This document shows positions 30,498 to 41,423 of a stretch of 64,000 nucleotides of DNA, piece by piece. This DNA comes from Rubrivivax sp. (lineage in GTDB: Bacteria; Pseudomonadota; Gammaproteobacteria; Burkholderiales; Burkholderiaceae_C): assembly GCA_027484825.1 (NCBI GenBank), contig JAIXSE010000025.1, positions 274,514 to 338,513 of the forward strand, in the 5' to 3' direction. The translations under genes were made by a program, and so were the position numbers. The notes beneath the pieces were generated by a model. That model made no database searches. It was not told where the DNA came from and saw only the letters and a program-made list of their open reading frames with translations. Numbering within the stretch: position 1 is the stretch's first letter; each line of letters opens with the position of its first letter.

Positions 30498-31439
30498 TCA
30501 GCCCACGGCCTTGATGCGGCCGTCGCGCCCGGCGGCCACCAGCATCGAGGCCAGCGCACAGGACGCCAGACGGGCGGGCTGTGCATCCGCCCGGCTGGTG
30601 AGGATGATGGGCACCTTCGCACCCAGCACCACGCCAGCCGCGTAGGCATGCGCCAGGAAGCTCAGGCTCTTGGCCAGCATGTTGCCGGCGTCCAGGTCCG
30701 GCACGATCAGCACATTGGCCCGGCCGGCCACCGGGGAGACGATGCCCTTGATGCGCGCGGCCTCCGGGTCGATGGCGTTGTCCATGGCCAGCGGCCCGTC
30801 CAGCACCGCACCGGTGATCTGGCCCCGGTCCGCCATCTTGCACAGGGCCGCTGCCTCCAGCGTGGAGGGCACCTTCGGGTTCACTGTCTCCATCGACGAC
30901 AGCAAGGCCACCCGCACTTCCGGCATCCGCAGCGCATGCGCCAGATCGATGGCGTTCTGTACGATGTCCACTTTCTCTTCCAGCGTCGGCACGATGTTGA
31001 TCGCCGCGTCGGAGATGATCAGCGCCTGGGGATGACCCGGCACGTCCATGACAAAGCAGTGACTGATGCGACGGGAGGTCCGCAGGCCGCCTTCCCGGCG
31101 CACGACCGCGCCCATCAGCTCGTCGGTATGCAGGCTGCCCTTCATCAACGCATCGACCTGACCCCGCAGGGCCAGCTGCACCGCGAGGTCGGCAGCCGCG
31201 TGGCTGTGCGGCACGTCATGCTGCTCATAGGGGGACAGGTCCACGCCCGCCCGCGCCGCCGCTTCCGCCACCTTGGCCGCCGGGCCGATCAGCACCGGCT
31301 GGATCAGACCCTGCGCGGCGGCATCCACTGCAGCCAGGATCGCCACGTCGCTGCAGGGATGCACCACCGCCACCCGCAGCGGCGGATATTGACGAACCGC
31401 ATCAATCAGGCGGTCGTAATGAGGATGTGCGGACGGCAT
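30498..31439 (-). CDS. phosphate acyltransferase (Pta/Ptb family)
   Basis: A 313-residue member of the phosphate acetyl/butyryltransferase family, about the size of the catalytic domain alone. Recognisable are ALMKGSLHTDELMGAV, GLRTSRRISHCFVMDV, LLSSMETVNPKVPST and ANVLIVPDLDAGNMLAKS. It converts an acyl-CoA and phosphate to acyl phosphate and CoA. Many relatives in Burkholderiales are annotated as phosphate acetyltransferase with an enoyl-CoA hydratase fusion; no such fused domain is present here. Divergent acetate kinase makes acetyl-CoA/acetyl-phosphate/acetate interconversion the likely pathway. Acyl chain preference cannot be told from sequence. Confidence 0.9.
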   Translation of the reverse strand: MPSAHPHYDRLIDAVRQYPPLRVAVVHPCSDVAILAAVDAAAQGLIQPVLIGPAAKVAEAAARAGVDLSPYEQHDVPHSHAAADLAVQLALRGQVDALMKGSLHTDELMGAVVRREGGLRTSRRISHCFVMDVPGHPQALIISDAAINIVPTLEEKVDIVQNAIDLAHALRMPEVRVALLSSMETVNPKVPSTLEAAALCKMADRGQITGAVLDGPLAMDNAIDPEAARIKGIVSPVAGRANVLIVPDLDAGNMLAKSLSFLAHAYAAGVVLGAKVPIILTSRADAQPARLASCALASMLVAAGRDGRIKAVG

Positions 31440-31571
31440 GGATCGACTCCGGAGCTGGTCCCAGGCATCCTACAGGCGGCGCAACGGCCAGCCACCGGGG
31501 TTTGGTCATGAATGGGTGCGCAGGCGTTTGGAGACGCGGTATGCAGCGGCATTTTGGAGCACGGAGCGGGC

Positions 31572-32810
31572 ATGGATCCTCGGCTGGAAGGTGAGTTCAT
31601 TGCAGTGGTGAATGCGGGGTCGTCCAGCGTGAAGCTGTCGATGTTCTCGCTGCACGCCAGCGAGCAGGCGGGCACGGCACCGCCGCTGCGACTGGAGCTG
31701 CATGCACAGGTCGAGGGACTGGGCACGCGACCGCATTTCGAGGCCCGCCATGCCGATGGCAGCCCGGCCGGACAGAGAGACTGGCCGGTGCACCAGCTGC
31801 CGCATGAGCAGGCGATCGATCACCTGGTCGCCTTTGTTCAGGAGGAGTTTCCGCAGATCGAGATGCTGGGCATCGGCCATCGGGTGGTGCATGGCGGCAC
31901 GGACTTCGACCAGCCGGTGGTGGTCACGCCCCGGGTGCTGTCTCAGTTAGAGGCCCTGATCCCCCTGGCGCCCCTGCACCAGCCCCACAACCTGGCGCCG
32001 ATCCGCCGCGCGCTCATGGGTCTGCCAGGCCTTGCCCAGGTCGCCTGCTTCGACACCGCCTTCCATCGCACCCAGCCGCTGGTGGCATTGCCCTATGCAT
32101 TGCCCTATGCGCTGTACGAGAGTGGCGTGCGTCGTTATGGGTTTCATGGGCTGAGCTATGAATACATCGCCTCGCGCCTGCCCGACGTCTCGGCACGACT
32201 GGCGCAGGGACGCGTCGTGGCGCTGCATCTGGGCAATGGCGCCAGTGCCTGCGCCTTGAAGGCCGGGCGCAGCGTCGGCAGCAGCATGGGGTTCACCGCC
32301 GTGGAAGGGCTGCCGATGGGCACCCGCAGCGGATCGGTCGACCCAGGCGTGCTGCTGTATCTGATGGACCGGCACGGCCTGGATGCACGCGCGCTGGAGC
32401 GGCTGCTCTACCAGGAGTCCGGGCTGCTGGGGCTGTCCGGCGTGTCGAGCGACATGCGTACCCTGCTCGCCAGCGACGCCCCACGGGCAGGGCTGGCAGT
32501 GGACGTGTTTGTGCACCGGATCGTGCGCGAGATCGGCGCCCTGGCGGCGGACCTGGGCGGGCTGGACGGCGTCGTCTTCACCGCGGGGATCGGCGAGCAT
32601 GCCGACGTCATTCGCGACAAGGTGATGGCAGGCTGCGCGTGGCTGGGGCTGGTTGCCGACGAGACCGACCGGGACGAGCGCCCCACCGACCCGCACGCGG
32701 CCCGGCGGCTGAGCGCCGACCACAGCCGCTGCGAGGCCTGGGTCATTCCGACCGACGAGGAACTCATGGTGGCCCGCCACACCTACCGCGTGCTGGTCGG
32801 CCCGGCATGA
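31572..32810 (+). CDS. ackA: acetate kinase
   Basis: A 412-residue enzyme that interconverts acetyl phosphate and acetate with ATP. The actin-fold signature VNAGSSSVKLSMF is at the N-terminus, then GHRVVHGG (about 106), HLGNGASACALK, MGTRSGSVDPGVLLYL and FTAGIGEHADVIR. The ATG at 31572 gives a normal length; an upstream ATG at 31512 would add 20 unconserved residues. It is divergent from the phosphate acyltransferase gene across 132 bases, whereas ackA and pta are co-directional in many bacteria. Confidence 0.95.
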   Translation: MDPRLEGEFIAVVNAGSSSVKLSMFSLHASEQAGTAPPLRLELHAQVEGLGTRPHFEARHADGSPAGQRDWPVHQLPHEQAIDHLVAFVQEEFPQIEMLGIGHRVVHGGTDFDQPVVVTPRVLSQLEALIPLAPLHQPHNLAPIRRALMGLPGLAQVACFDTAFHRTQPLVALPYALPYALYESGVRRYGFHGLSYEYIASRLPDVSARLAQGRVVALHLGNGASACALKAGRSVGSSMGFTAVEGLPMGTRSGSVDPGVLLYLMDRHGLDARALERLLYQESGLLGLSGVSSDMRTLLASDAPRAGLAVDVFVHRIVREIGALAADLGGLDGVVFTAGIGEHADVIRDKVMAGCAWLGLVADETDRDERPTDPHAARRLSADHSRCEAWVIPTDEELMVARHTYRVLVGPA

Positions 32811-32892
32811 GGCTTGGATCGGCGGCCACCGCTTCGCAGGTTTTGCTTGGGCCCGCGCGCCGGCAGCGCTACAGTTGGTCGCTGACGCTCCG

Positions 32893-33540
32893 ATGCATGC
32901 CGCCACGCATTCCCCGATGCACATCGCCATCCTCTCCTTCGACGGATTCAATGAGCTCGACAGCTTCGTGCCGCTGAGCCTGTTGAATCGTCTCAAGCCG
33001 ATGGGCTGGTCCGCCGAGCTGTGCGGCCCCGGCAGCATGGTGACGTCGATGAATGGCGTGAATGTCCAGTTGCAGCGGCCGCTGGAATGGGCCAACGAGG
33101 CGGACGCCGTCTGGTTCGGGGCGGGGCTCTACACCCGCGCCATCGCGGAGAACGCCGCCCTGCTGGACCGCCTGCAACTGGATCCCACCCGTCAACACTT
33201 CGCCGCCCATGGCGCCGGTGCCCTGCTGCCGGCTCGCCTGGGCCTGCTGGGCGAAGTGCCCGCCTGCACCGACGGCACCGCCCGCCCCTGGCTGGTGGAA
33301 GCCGGCGTGCGGGTGCTGAGCGAGCCGTTTTATGCCCGCGGCCCGGTCGCCACGGCGGGCGGCGGTCTGGCGTCGTTGTATCTCTGCGCCTGGCTGATCT
33401 GGCACAAAGCCGGTGAACAGGCGGCCCGCGAGGTGCTCGGCCATGCCGCCCCGGTCGGACAGAAAACCGAGTACGTGGACAGCCTCCTGTCCGTGGTGAA
33501 GCCCTTCATGGCGGTGTCAACGCCCCCCGGTCCGCCTTGA
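32893..33540 (+). CDS. DJ-1/PfpI-like protein lacking the usual cysteine
   Basis: 215 residues with the class-I glutamine-amidotransferase-like fold: HIAILSFDGFNELDSFVPLSLLN at the start, and GAGALLPARLGLLG plus GPVATAGGGLASLYLCAWLI further on. The nucleophile elbow that normally reads C-T/S-G-A is GAGA here, with no cysteine at the position (the only nearby Cys is in PACTDG). It is therefore unlikely to use the usual catalytic cysteine. The ATG at 32893 was taken; the ATG at 32917 (MHIAILSF) fits the conserved start better and is a good alternative. Confidence 0.78.
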   Translation: MHAATHSPMHIAILSFDGFNELDSFVPLSLLNRLKPMGWSAELCGPGSMVTSMNGVNVQLQRPLEWANEADAVWFGAGLYTRAIAENAALLDRLQLDPTRQHFAAHGAGALLPARLGLLGEVPACTDGTARPWLVEAGVRVLSEPFYARGPVATAGGGLASLYLCAWLIWHKAGEQAAREVLGHAAPVGQKTEYVDSLLSVVKPFMAVSTPPGPP

Positions 33541-33662
33541 CCGGCGGCCATCGCCCATAATTGCGGGTTCGCCACTTCGGCACCCCTTTCGGCCCCTTGC
33601 GGCCTTCAGCGCGCCTGACCGGGACTTACCCCGGGCCCGGGTGCGGGACCCTTTTTCGCACC

Positions 33663-35303
<1,641 letters not shown>

Positions 35304-35321
35304 TCGTCGGCGAGTCGCACC

Positions 35322-35352
35322 GGGCCGGACGTTGACGCGTCCGGCCCTTTTT
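35322..35352 (+). terminator. intrinsic terminator of prfC
   Basis: GGGCCGGACG (35322-35331) pairs with CGTCCGGCCC (35338-35347) around a six-base loop, followed by TTTTT. It lies 18 bases after the prfC stop. Confidence 0.92.
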
Positions 35353-35375
35353 CATGGGCGCTGCAGCGCCCGCAT

Positions 35376-36332
35376 TCAGGGCTTGATGCTGTAGTTCACC
35401 GGCACCCAGACATAACCCTTGCCCTCCGAGCGCAGATGCCCGATGCCGGGGAAGGACACGTGGGCCACCGCCACGTAGTAGCCCTTCTTGGCCGCGTCGG
35501 CGAAGGCCTTCTCACGCTGGGGAACGGCCTGCTTCGAATCACTGTCGAAGTTGATGGCCACTGAGGGCGTGGGGAACTGCACCGCCGCCACGTGCATCAG
35601 GTCGCCCCAGACCGCCAGCTGCTGACCCTTGCTTTCCACCATGTAGACCGTGTGGCCCGGTGTGTGGCCCGGCGCGGGCATGGCACGGATGCCGGGCATC
35701 AGCTCGGTGGCACCATCAAACGTCTTGACGCGACCGGCGTCCTGATACGGCTTGAGCGCAGCGATCACGCCGGGGAAGAAGCCACGATGGCCTTCCGGTT
35801 CCTTCGCGGCATTGGCTGCATTGAGCCAGTGGTCGGCGTCATGCTGGTCCATGCGCACCACGGCATTCGGGAACACCGGCTTGCCGTCCTGGGTCAGGCC
35901 ACCGGCATGGTCCGGATGCAGGTGGGTGATGTAGATCTCATCGACCTGCTCGGGCTGATAACCCGCCGCCTTCAGGTTGGCCAGCAGTCGGCCCGCCGTC
36001 GGGCCAAACAGACCGGCCGCACCGGTGTCGACCAGCACCAGCTTGGTGCCGGTGTTGATCAGATAACCATTCACCGAGGTTTCCACCGGCGGCTTGAGGT
36101 AGCTCTTCTGCAGCGCCTTCACCACGGTGCCGGGCTTGGCCTTGTCCATCAGCTGGTCGATGGGCAGGTCCAGCGTGCCGTCGTTCAGGGCGGTGATCTC
36201 GAAGTCACCCAGCATCATGCGGTAGTAGCCCGGTGCCTGGGTCTTGATCTGCGGCGCTGCGGCCTGCACCCCGGCCGCTGCCAGAGCAAGGGCCAGACCG
36301 AGGGTGGCAAAACGATGGTTCAGACGAATCAT
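35376..36332 (-). CDS. exported metallo-beta-lactamase-fold hydrolase
   Basis: 318 residues. A signal peptide (MIRLNHRFATLGLALALAAAG, cleavage near VQAAA) directs export. The mature protein has the metallo-beta-lactamase layout: THLHPDHAGGL (HxHxDH zinc ligands, about residue 135), GHTPGH (about 228) and later AVWGD, AHVSFPGIGHL. Such quorum-quenching lactonase- or glyoxalase-like proteins act on esters or lactones; the substrate is not readable. ATG at 36332 has an AAGGAG site seven bases upstream. Divergent from the livG promoter region. Confidence 0.88.
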   Translation of the reverse strand: MIRLNHRFATLGLALALAAAGVQAAAPQIKTQAPGYYRMMLGDFEITALNDGTLDLPIDQLMDKAKPGTVVKALQKSYLKPPVETSVNGYLINTGTKLVLVDTGAAGLFGPTAGRLLANLKAAGYQPEQVDEIYITHLHPDHAGGLTQDGKPVFPNAVVRMDQHDADHWLNAANAAKEPEGHRGFFPGVIAALKPYQDAGRVKTFDGATELMPGIRAMPAPGHTPGHTVYMVESKGQQLAVWGDLMHVAAVQFPTPSVAINFDSDSKQAVPQREKAFADAAKKGYYVAVAHVSFPGIGHLRSEGKGYVWVPVNYSIKP

Positions 36333-36670
36333 GGAAACGCTCCTTGTGAGAGGGGTTGTGCGGCAGGACTCAACGGGGTCGCAGCATATCGACAGCCACA
36401 TCCATGTGCCTTCGACCCAGGAGAAGACCTTCTCCTTTGGGGGAGAGCAGCTGAGTGGCTTGGCCCACTCATGTGTGCGCAGCTGTCAGCGTGCTGAAAG
36501 CCTGTGAAGGCGAACTGCACCGGGGCTTGTGCAGCGGCTTTCTCCATCCGAGGGTTAGCCCTTGCGCAATGCTACGTAAAGGGTTTTACGCTCGCCGCTG
36601 CGGCGGGCCGCACCCTAAATTCCACACTCCACTACAGAGGCATCGGACACCGGTGCCCACCCTTGCGCCG
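36333..36670. promoter_or_regulatory. divergent spacer upstream of the liv operon
   Basis: This 338-base gap contains no gene. CGTAAA (36575-36580) and TTTACG (36585-36590) form a short dyad within an AT-richer patch, a possible operator near the operon promoter. No other strong signal was seen. Confidence 0.4.
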
Positions 36671-37444
36671 ATGAGCACACTCATCCTGGAGACACGCAAA
36701 CTGACCAAGGAGTTCAAAGGCTTCACCGCCGTGGACGCCGTGGACCTGCAGGTGCAGCGTGGGCACATCCACGCGCTGATCGGCCCCAACGGCGCCGGCA
36801 AGACCACCTGCTTCAACCTGCTCACCAAGTTCCTGATCCCGACCCGGGGCACCATCCTCTTCAACGGCGTGGACATCACCGGCGAGAAACCCGCCCAGAT
36901 CGCGCGCCGCGGCGTGATCCGCTCGTTCCAGATCTCGGCCGTCTTCCCCCATCTGACCGTGCTGGAGAACGTGCGCATCGGACTGCAGCGCTTCACCGGC
37001 ACCAGCTACCACTTCTGGCGCGGCCTGACGGGTCTGCGGACCCTGGACGACCGCGCCCTGGCGCTGCTGGAGCTGGTGGACCTGCGTGAGGCCGCAGGGC
37101 TGCGCGCCGCCGACCTGCCCTATGGTCGCAAGCGCGCACTGGAGATCGCCACCACCATGGCCATGGAACCCGAGCTGATGCTGCTGGACGAACCCACGCA
37201 GGGCATGGGACACGAGGATGTGGACCGCGTCACAGCGCTGATCAAGCGGGTGGCGCAGGGTCGCACCGTGCTGATGGTGGAGCACAACATGAAGGTGATC
37301 AGCTCCATCGCCGACCGCATCACCGTGCTGGCCCGCGGCGCCGTGCTGGCCGAGGGGGACTACGCCACCGTCTCCCGCCATCCGGCGGTGCTCGAAGCCT
37401 ACATGGGCACCGACAGCACCGAGCTGCAGGGAGCCCACGGATGA
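36671..37444 (+). CDS. livG: branched-chain-type ABC transporter ATPase LivG
   Basis: 257 residues. ATP-binding subunit of a hydrophobic-amino-acid-type importer. Walker A GPNGAGKTTCF (about 37-47), signature ADLPYGRKRALEIA, Walker B LMLLDEPTQGMGHED and the H-loop VEHNMKV are all normal. The ATG at 36671 gives the family N-terminus; its stop overlaps the ATG of the second ATPase by four bases. First gene of the livGF-SBP-livHM operon. Confidence 0.93.
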   Translation: MSTLILETRKLTKEFKGFTAVDAVDLQVQRGHIHALIGPNGAGKTTCFNLLTKFLIPTRGTILFNGVDITGEKPAQIARRGVIRSFQISAVFPHLTVLENVRIGLQRFTGTSYHFWRGLTGLRTLDDRALALLELVDLREAAGLRAADLPYGRKRALEIATTMAMEPELMLLDEPTQGMGHEDVDRVTALIKRVAQGRTVLMVEHNMKVISSIADRITVLARGAVLAEGDYATVSRHPAVLEAYMGTDSTELQGAHG

Positions 37445-38154
37445 GCGTCCCCGCCCTCGAGATCAAGGGCCTGCAGGCCTGGTATGGAGAGAGCCACATC
37501 CTGCACGGCGTAGACCTGTCGGTACCGCAGGGCCAGGTGTTGACGCTGCTGGGCCGCAATGGCGCCGGCCGCACCACCACCTTGCGGGCCATCATGGGCC
37601 TGACCGACCGCCGCAGCGGCTCGATCAAGGTGCATGGCCAGGAATGCGTGCACCTGTCCACCCACCGCGTCGCCCGGCTCGGCCTGGGCTACTGCCCGGA
37701 AGAGCGCGGCATCTTCGCCTCGCTCAGCACTGAAGAGAACCTGCGCCTGCCCCCGACGCTCAAGGGCGGTCGCGGCAAGCGCATGACCGAGGACGAGATC
37801 TACGCCATGTTCCCCAATCTGGCGGAGCGGCGGCACAGCCCCGGCACCCGGCTGTCCGGCGGAGAGCAGCAGATGCTGGCGGTGGCGCGCATCCTGCGCA
37901 CCGGCGCCGACATCCTGCTGCTGGACGAGATTTCCGAGGGCCTGGCGCCGGTCATCGTCCAGGCCCTGGCCCGCATGATCCGCGCCCTCAAGGCGCAGGG
38001 CTTCACCATCGTGATGGTGGAGCAGAACTTCCGGTTCGCCGCACCGCTGGCGGACCATTTTGTGGTGATGGAGCACGGGCAGGTCGTCGAGTCCTTCCCC
38101 GCGGCCGAGCTGGACGCCAAGCGCGCCCTGCTCGACCAGTTGCTGAGTGTTTGA
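37441..38154 (+). CDS. livF: branched-chain-type ABC transporter ATPase LivF with altered Walker A
   Basis: 237 residues. Second ATPase of the importer. The Walker A reads GRNGAGRTTTLRA: the lysine that normally contacts ATP phosphates is arginine (positions about 39-46). The rest is standard: LSGGEQQMLAVARIL signature, ILLLDEISEGLAP Walker B, VEQN H-loop. Several LivF/UrtE-type proteins in Burkholderiales are said to carry such a change, so it may be a normal family variant; without alignment I cannot tell how common it is. Overlaps livG by four bases. Confidence 0.93.
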   Translation: MSVPALEIKGLQAWYGESHILHGVDLSVPQGQVLTLLGRNGAGRTTTLRAIMGLTDRRSGSIKVHGQECVHLSTHRVARLGLGYCPEERGIFASLSTEENLRLPPTLKGGRGKRMTEDEIYAMFPNLAERRHSPGTRLSGGEQQMLAVARILRTGADILLLDEISEGLAPVIVQALARMIRALKAQGFTIVMVEQNFRFAAPLADHFVVMEHGQVVESFPAAELDAKRALLDQLLSV

Positions 38155-38204
38155 TTGACCCCCAACAGGCCACCTCCCAGAAGGCCGAGAACCAGGAGAC
38201 AAGC

Positions 38205-39428
38205 ATGCAAGTCCGGACCCAACCCGCCTCCCTCAAACCCTTGGCCGCGGCCCTGCTGCTGGCGGGCGCCGCAGGCGGCGCGAGCGCCCAGATCTCGGGG
38301 GATGTCGTCAAGATCGGCATCATCACCGACATGTCCAGCGTGTATGCGGACATCGACGGCGCTGGCGGCGTGGAAGCGGTGAAGATGGCCATTGCCGATG
38401 CCAAGGGCATGGTGGCGGGCAAGAAGATCGAATTCGTCTTTGCCGACCATCAGAACAAGGCCGACGTGGCTGCCTCGAAGGCGCGCGAATGGTTCGACAC
38501 CCAGGGGCTGGACCTGCTGATCGGCGGCACCAACTCCGGCACCAGCCTGGCGATGGCCAAGGTGGCGGCCGAGAAAACGAAACCCTTCATTGCCATCGGC
38601 GCAGGCACCTCCCGGCTGACCAACGAAGAGTGCACGCCCTTCACCATCCACTACGCCTACGACACGGTGGCGCTGGCCAACGGCACGGGTGCGGCCGTGA
38701 CCAAGTCGGGCGGCAAGACCTGGTTCTACCTGACCGCCGACTATGCCTTCGGCACTTCGCTGCAGGCGGACACCTCGGCGGTGGTGACCAAGACCGGCGG
38801 CCAGGTGCTGGGCAGCGTGAAGCATCCGCTCAATGCCAGCGACTTCTCCTCCTTCCTGCTGCAGGCGCAGACCTCCAAGGCGCAGATCCTGGGCCTGGCC
38901 AATGCGGGCGGTGACACCATCAATGCGGTAAAGGCGGCCAATGAGTTCGGCATCACCAAGACGATGAAGCTGGCCGGCCTGCTGATGTTCATCAACGATG
39001 TGCACTCGCTGGGCCTGAAGACCACGGAAGGCATGTACCTGACCGACAGCTGGTACTGGAACCAGAGCCCGGAAGCCCGCGCCTGGAGCCGCCGCTTCTT
39101 CGAGAAGATGAAGCGCATGCCCTCGTCGCTGCAGGCGGCCGACTATTCGGCGGTGCAGCACTACCTCAAGGCGGTGGAAGCCGCCAAGACGGACGACGGC
39201 GAGAAGGTGGTCGCCCAGATGAAGGCGACCCCGATCAACGATTTCTACACCAAGGGCAGCATCCGCAAGGAAGACGGCCGCGGCGTGCACGACATGTTCC
39301 TGCTGCAGGTCAAGTCAGCCAAGGAATCCACCGAGCCCTGGGACTACTTCAAGGTGGTGACCCGTATCGCGGGTGAAGAAGCCTTCACCAAGCTGGCCGA
39401 TTCCAAGTGCCCGCTGGTGAAGAAGTAA
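38205..39428 (+). CDS. periplasmic substrate-binding protein of the ABC importer
   Basis: 407 residues. Signal peptide (AAALLLAGAAGGASAQ) then a two-lobed periplasmic-binding-protein fold: VKIGIITDMSSVYADIDG, the IGGTNSGTSLAMAKVA loop and FYLTADYAFGTSLQ. It is of the branched-chain/aromatic-acid type (LivK-like). The ligand is not visible; aromatic or short-chain acids are possible as well as Leu/Ile/Val. A CAGGAG site lies before the ATG at 38205. Third gene of the operon, between the ATPases and permeases. Confidence 0.9.
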   Translation: MQVRTQPASLKPLAAALLLAGAAGGASAQISGDVVKIGIITDMSSVYADIDGAGGVEAVKMAIADAKGMVAGKKIEFVFADHQNKADVAASKAREWFDTQGLDLLIGGTNSGTSLAMAKVAAEKTKPFIAIGAGTSRLTNEECTPFTIHYAYDTVALANGTGAAVTKSGGKTWFYLTADYAFGTSLQADTSAVVTKTGGQVLGSVKHPLNASDFSSFLLQAQTSKAQILGLANAGGDTINAVKAANEFGITKTMKLAGLLMFINDVHSLGLKTTEGMYLTDSWYWNQSPEARAWSRRFFEKMKRMPSSLQAADYSAVQHYLKAVEAAKTDDGEKVVAQMKATPINDFYTKGSIRKEDGRGVHDMFLLQVKSAKESTEPWDYFKVVTRIAGEEAFTKLADSKCPLVKK

Positions 39429-39453
39429 GGTCCATCGCTCACAGGTCTGCGCA

Positions 39454-40341
39454 ATGACTGACATCTTCGGAGTGCCCCTGCCCGCCTTGCTGGGCCAGTT
39501 GCTGCTCGGGCTTGTGAACGGCTCGTTCTATGCGATGTTGTCGCTGGGACTGGCCGTGATCTTCGGCATGCTCAACATCATCAACTTCGCCCATGGTGCG
39601 CTCTACATGATGGGCGCCTTCCTGGCGTGGATGGGGCTGGAGTACTTCGGCATCAACTACTGGCTGATGCTGGTGCTCTCACCGCTGATCGTCGGGGTGT
39701 TCGGGCTGGTGATCGAGCGGCTGCTGCTGCAGTGGCTCTACAAGCTTGATCACCTCTACGGCCTGCTGCTGACCTTCGGCATCACCCTGGTGATTGAAGG
39801 CGTGTTCCGCTCGTTCTACGGGGTGGGTGGCCAGCCCTACTCGGTGCCGGACGCACTGGCGGGCGCCACCAACCTCGGCTTCATGATCCTGCCCAACTAC
39901 CGGGCCTGGGTGGTGGTGGCCTCGCTGGTGGTGTGCCTGGGGGTGTGGGCGCTGATCGAGAAGACCTCGCTGGGCGCCACGCTTCGAGCCGGCACCGAGA
40001 ACCCACGGCTGGTGCAGGCTTTCGGCGTGAACGTGCCGCGTCTGGTGACCCTGACCTATGCCGGCGGGGTGGCCCTGGCCGCCTTTGCCGGCGTGCTGGC
40101 CGCGCCCATCCTGCAGGTGAATGCGTTGATGGGGTCCAACCTCATCATCGTGGTGTTTGCGGTGGTGGTGATTGGCGGCATGGGGTCGATCCTGGGCTCC
40201 ATCCTCACCGGGCTGGGCCTGGGCATCGTGGAAGGCCTGACCAAGGTGTTTTATCCGGAAGCCTCCAACACCGTGGTGTTCGTGGTCATGGCGCTGGTGC
40301 TGCTGGTGAGACCGGCCGGCCTGTTTGGCAAAGAGAAGTGA
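39454..40341 (+). CDS. livH: branched-chain-type ABC transporter permease LivH
   Basis: 295 residues and about eight membrane helices. LLLGLVNGSFYAMLSLGLAVIFG at the N-terminus and NFAHGALYMMGAF are typical LivH sequence; the EAA-like coupling loop is TLRAGTENPRLVQAFGVNV. It follows the binding-protein gene after 25 bases and overlaps nothing. With LivM it forms the membrane channel. Confidence 0.94.
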   Translation: MTDIFGVPLPALLGQLLLGLVNGSFYAMLSLGLAVIFGMLNIINFAHGALYMMGAFLAWMGLEYFGINYWLMLVLSPLIVGVFGLVIERLLLQWLYKLDHLYGLLLTFGITLVIEGVFRSFYGVGGQPYSVPDALAGATNLGFMILPNYRAWVVVASLVVCLGVWALIEKTSLGATLRAGTENPRLVQAFGVNVPRLVTLTYAGGVALAAFAGVLAAPILQVNALMGSNLIIVVFAVVVIGGMGSILGSILTGLGLGIVEGLTKVFYPEASNTVVFVVMALVLLVRPAGLFGKEK

Positions 40342-40352
40342 ACCCCTGAGGA

Positions 40353-41354
40353 ATGCGGCAGGTCATGGACAAGAAAACGACGGGCTATGCGGTGTTGCTG
40401 GCGGCGGTGGCCTTGCTGCCCCTGCTGGGCGTGTATCCGATCTTCGCGATGAAGGTCATGTGCTATGCGCTGTTTGCCTGCGCCTTCAATCTGCTGATCG
40501 GCTTTACCGGGCTGTTGAGCTTCGGCCATGCGGCATTCCTCGGGACGGCCGCTTATGCAGCGGGGCATGCCTTGAAGGTGTGGGGCTTCCCGCCGCTGCT
40601 GGGCATCGTGTTTGGCACGGCCATGGCGGCGCTGGCGGGCCTGGTGTTCGGGCTGCTGGCCATCCGGCGCTCGGGCATTTATTTTTCGATGATCACCCTG
40701 GCGCTCGCGCAGATGCTGTTCTTCTTCTTCCTTCAGGCGCCGTTCACCGGTGGGGAGGACGGCTTGCAGTCGGTGCCGCGAGGCGCGCTGCTGGGGCTTT
40801 CGCTGGACAACGACACGACGCTGTTCTATCTGGTGCTGCTGATCGTTGCGCTGGCCTTCTGGCTGATCTACCGCACGGTCCATTCGCCCTTCGGCCAGGT
40901 GCTGACCTCCATCCGGGAGAACGAGGCGCGGGCGATTTCCCTGGGCTACGACACCGACCGCTTCAAGCTGCTGGCGTTTGTGCTGTCGGCGGCACTGGCG
41001 GGGTTGGCCGGGGCCACCAAGACGCTGGTGCTGGGCTTTGCCACGCTGACGGACGCCCTGTGGACCACTTCCGGCATGGTGATCCTGATGACGCTGGTGG
41101 GCGGCATGGGCACGATGGTGGGGCCGATCATCGGTGCGCTGCTGATCATCGCGCTGGAGAACAAGATCGGTGACCTGGGCCAGTGGCTGGCCGGGGTGAC
41201 GGGCGTCCAGTGGTTTGCCGGCCTGGGCGAATCGGTGAGTCTGGTGACGGGGCTGATCTTCATCCTGTGTGTGCTGAGCTTCCGTCGCGGGCTGGTGGGA
41301 GAGGCGGGGGCGCTGTGGGAGCGGATGCGGCGACCGGCGGGAAATGCTCGATAA
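40353..41354 (+). CDS. livM: branched-chain-type ABC transporter permease LivM
   Basis: 333 residues, about nine membrane helices. NLLIGFTGLLSFGHAAFLGTAAYAAGHAL is the typical LivM start; LTSIRENEARAISLGYDTDRFK is the coupling loop. The ATG at 40353 lies right after GAGGA; an in-frame ATG at 40365 is an alternative. The last codons and TAA stop (41352-41354) fall inside the first of two long palindromes that precede the hipB-like gene. Confidence 0.93.
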   Translation: MRQVMDKKTTGYAVLLAAVALLPLLGVYPIFAMKVMCYALFACAFNLLIGFTGLLSFGHAAFLGTAAYAAGHALKVWGFPPLLGIVFGTAMAALAGLVFGLLAIRRSGIYFSMITLALAQMLFFFFLQAPFTGGEDGLQSVPRGALLGLSLDNDTTLFYLVLLIVALAFWLIYRTVHSPFGQVLTSIRENEARAISLGYDTDRFKLLAFVLSAALAGLAGATKTLVLGFATLTDALWTTSGMVILMTLVGGMGTMVGPIIGALLIIALENKIGDLGQWLAGVTGVQWFAGLGESVSLVTGLIFILCVLSFRRGLVGEAGALWERMRRPAGNAR

Positions 41355-41394
41355 ATCGAGCCTTAACGTACTTAACGCTCGATTTTTGGTGCAT
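41344..41394. promoter_or_regulatory. imperfect 51-bp palindrome (copy 1)
   Basis: Left arm 41344-41366 and right arm 41372-41394 (19 of 23 positions pair) flank a CGTAC centre. The inner part, AATCGAGC and GCTCGATT with TTAA on either side, is shared with copy 2 at 41424-41474. It includes the livM stop codon. A further hairpin GCATTTC-TTC-GAAATGC (41391-41407) follows. Confidence 0.8.
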
Positions 41395-41423
41395 TTCTTC
41401 GAAATGCGCCTCAGGGAGCCAAA

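Noticed and set aside
36575..36590. CGTAAA/TTTACG dyad as a terminator
   Set aside because: Short stem, no T-run, and located upstream of an operon.
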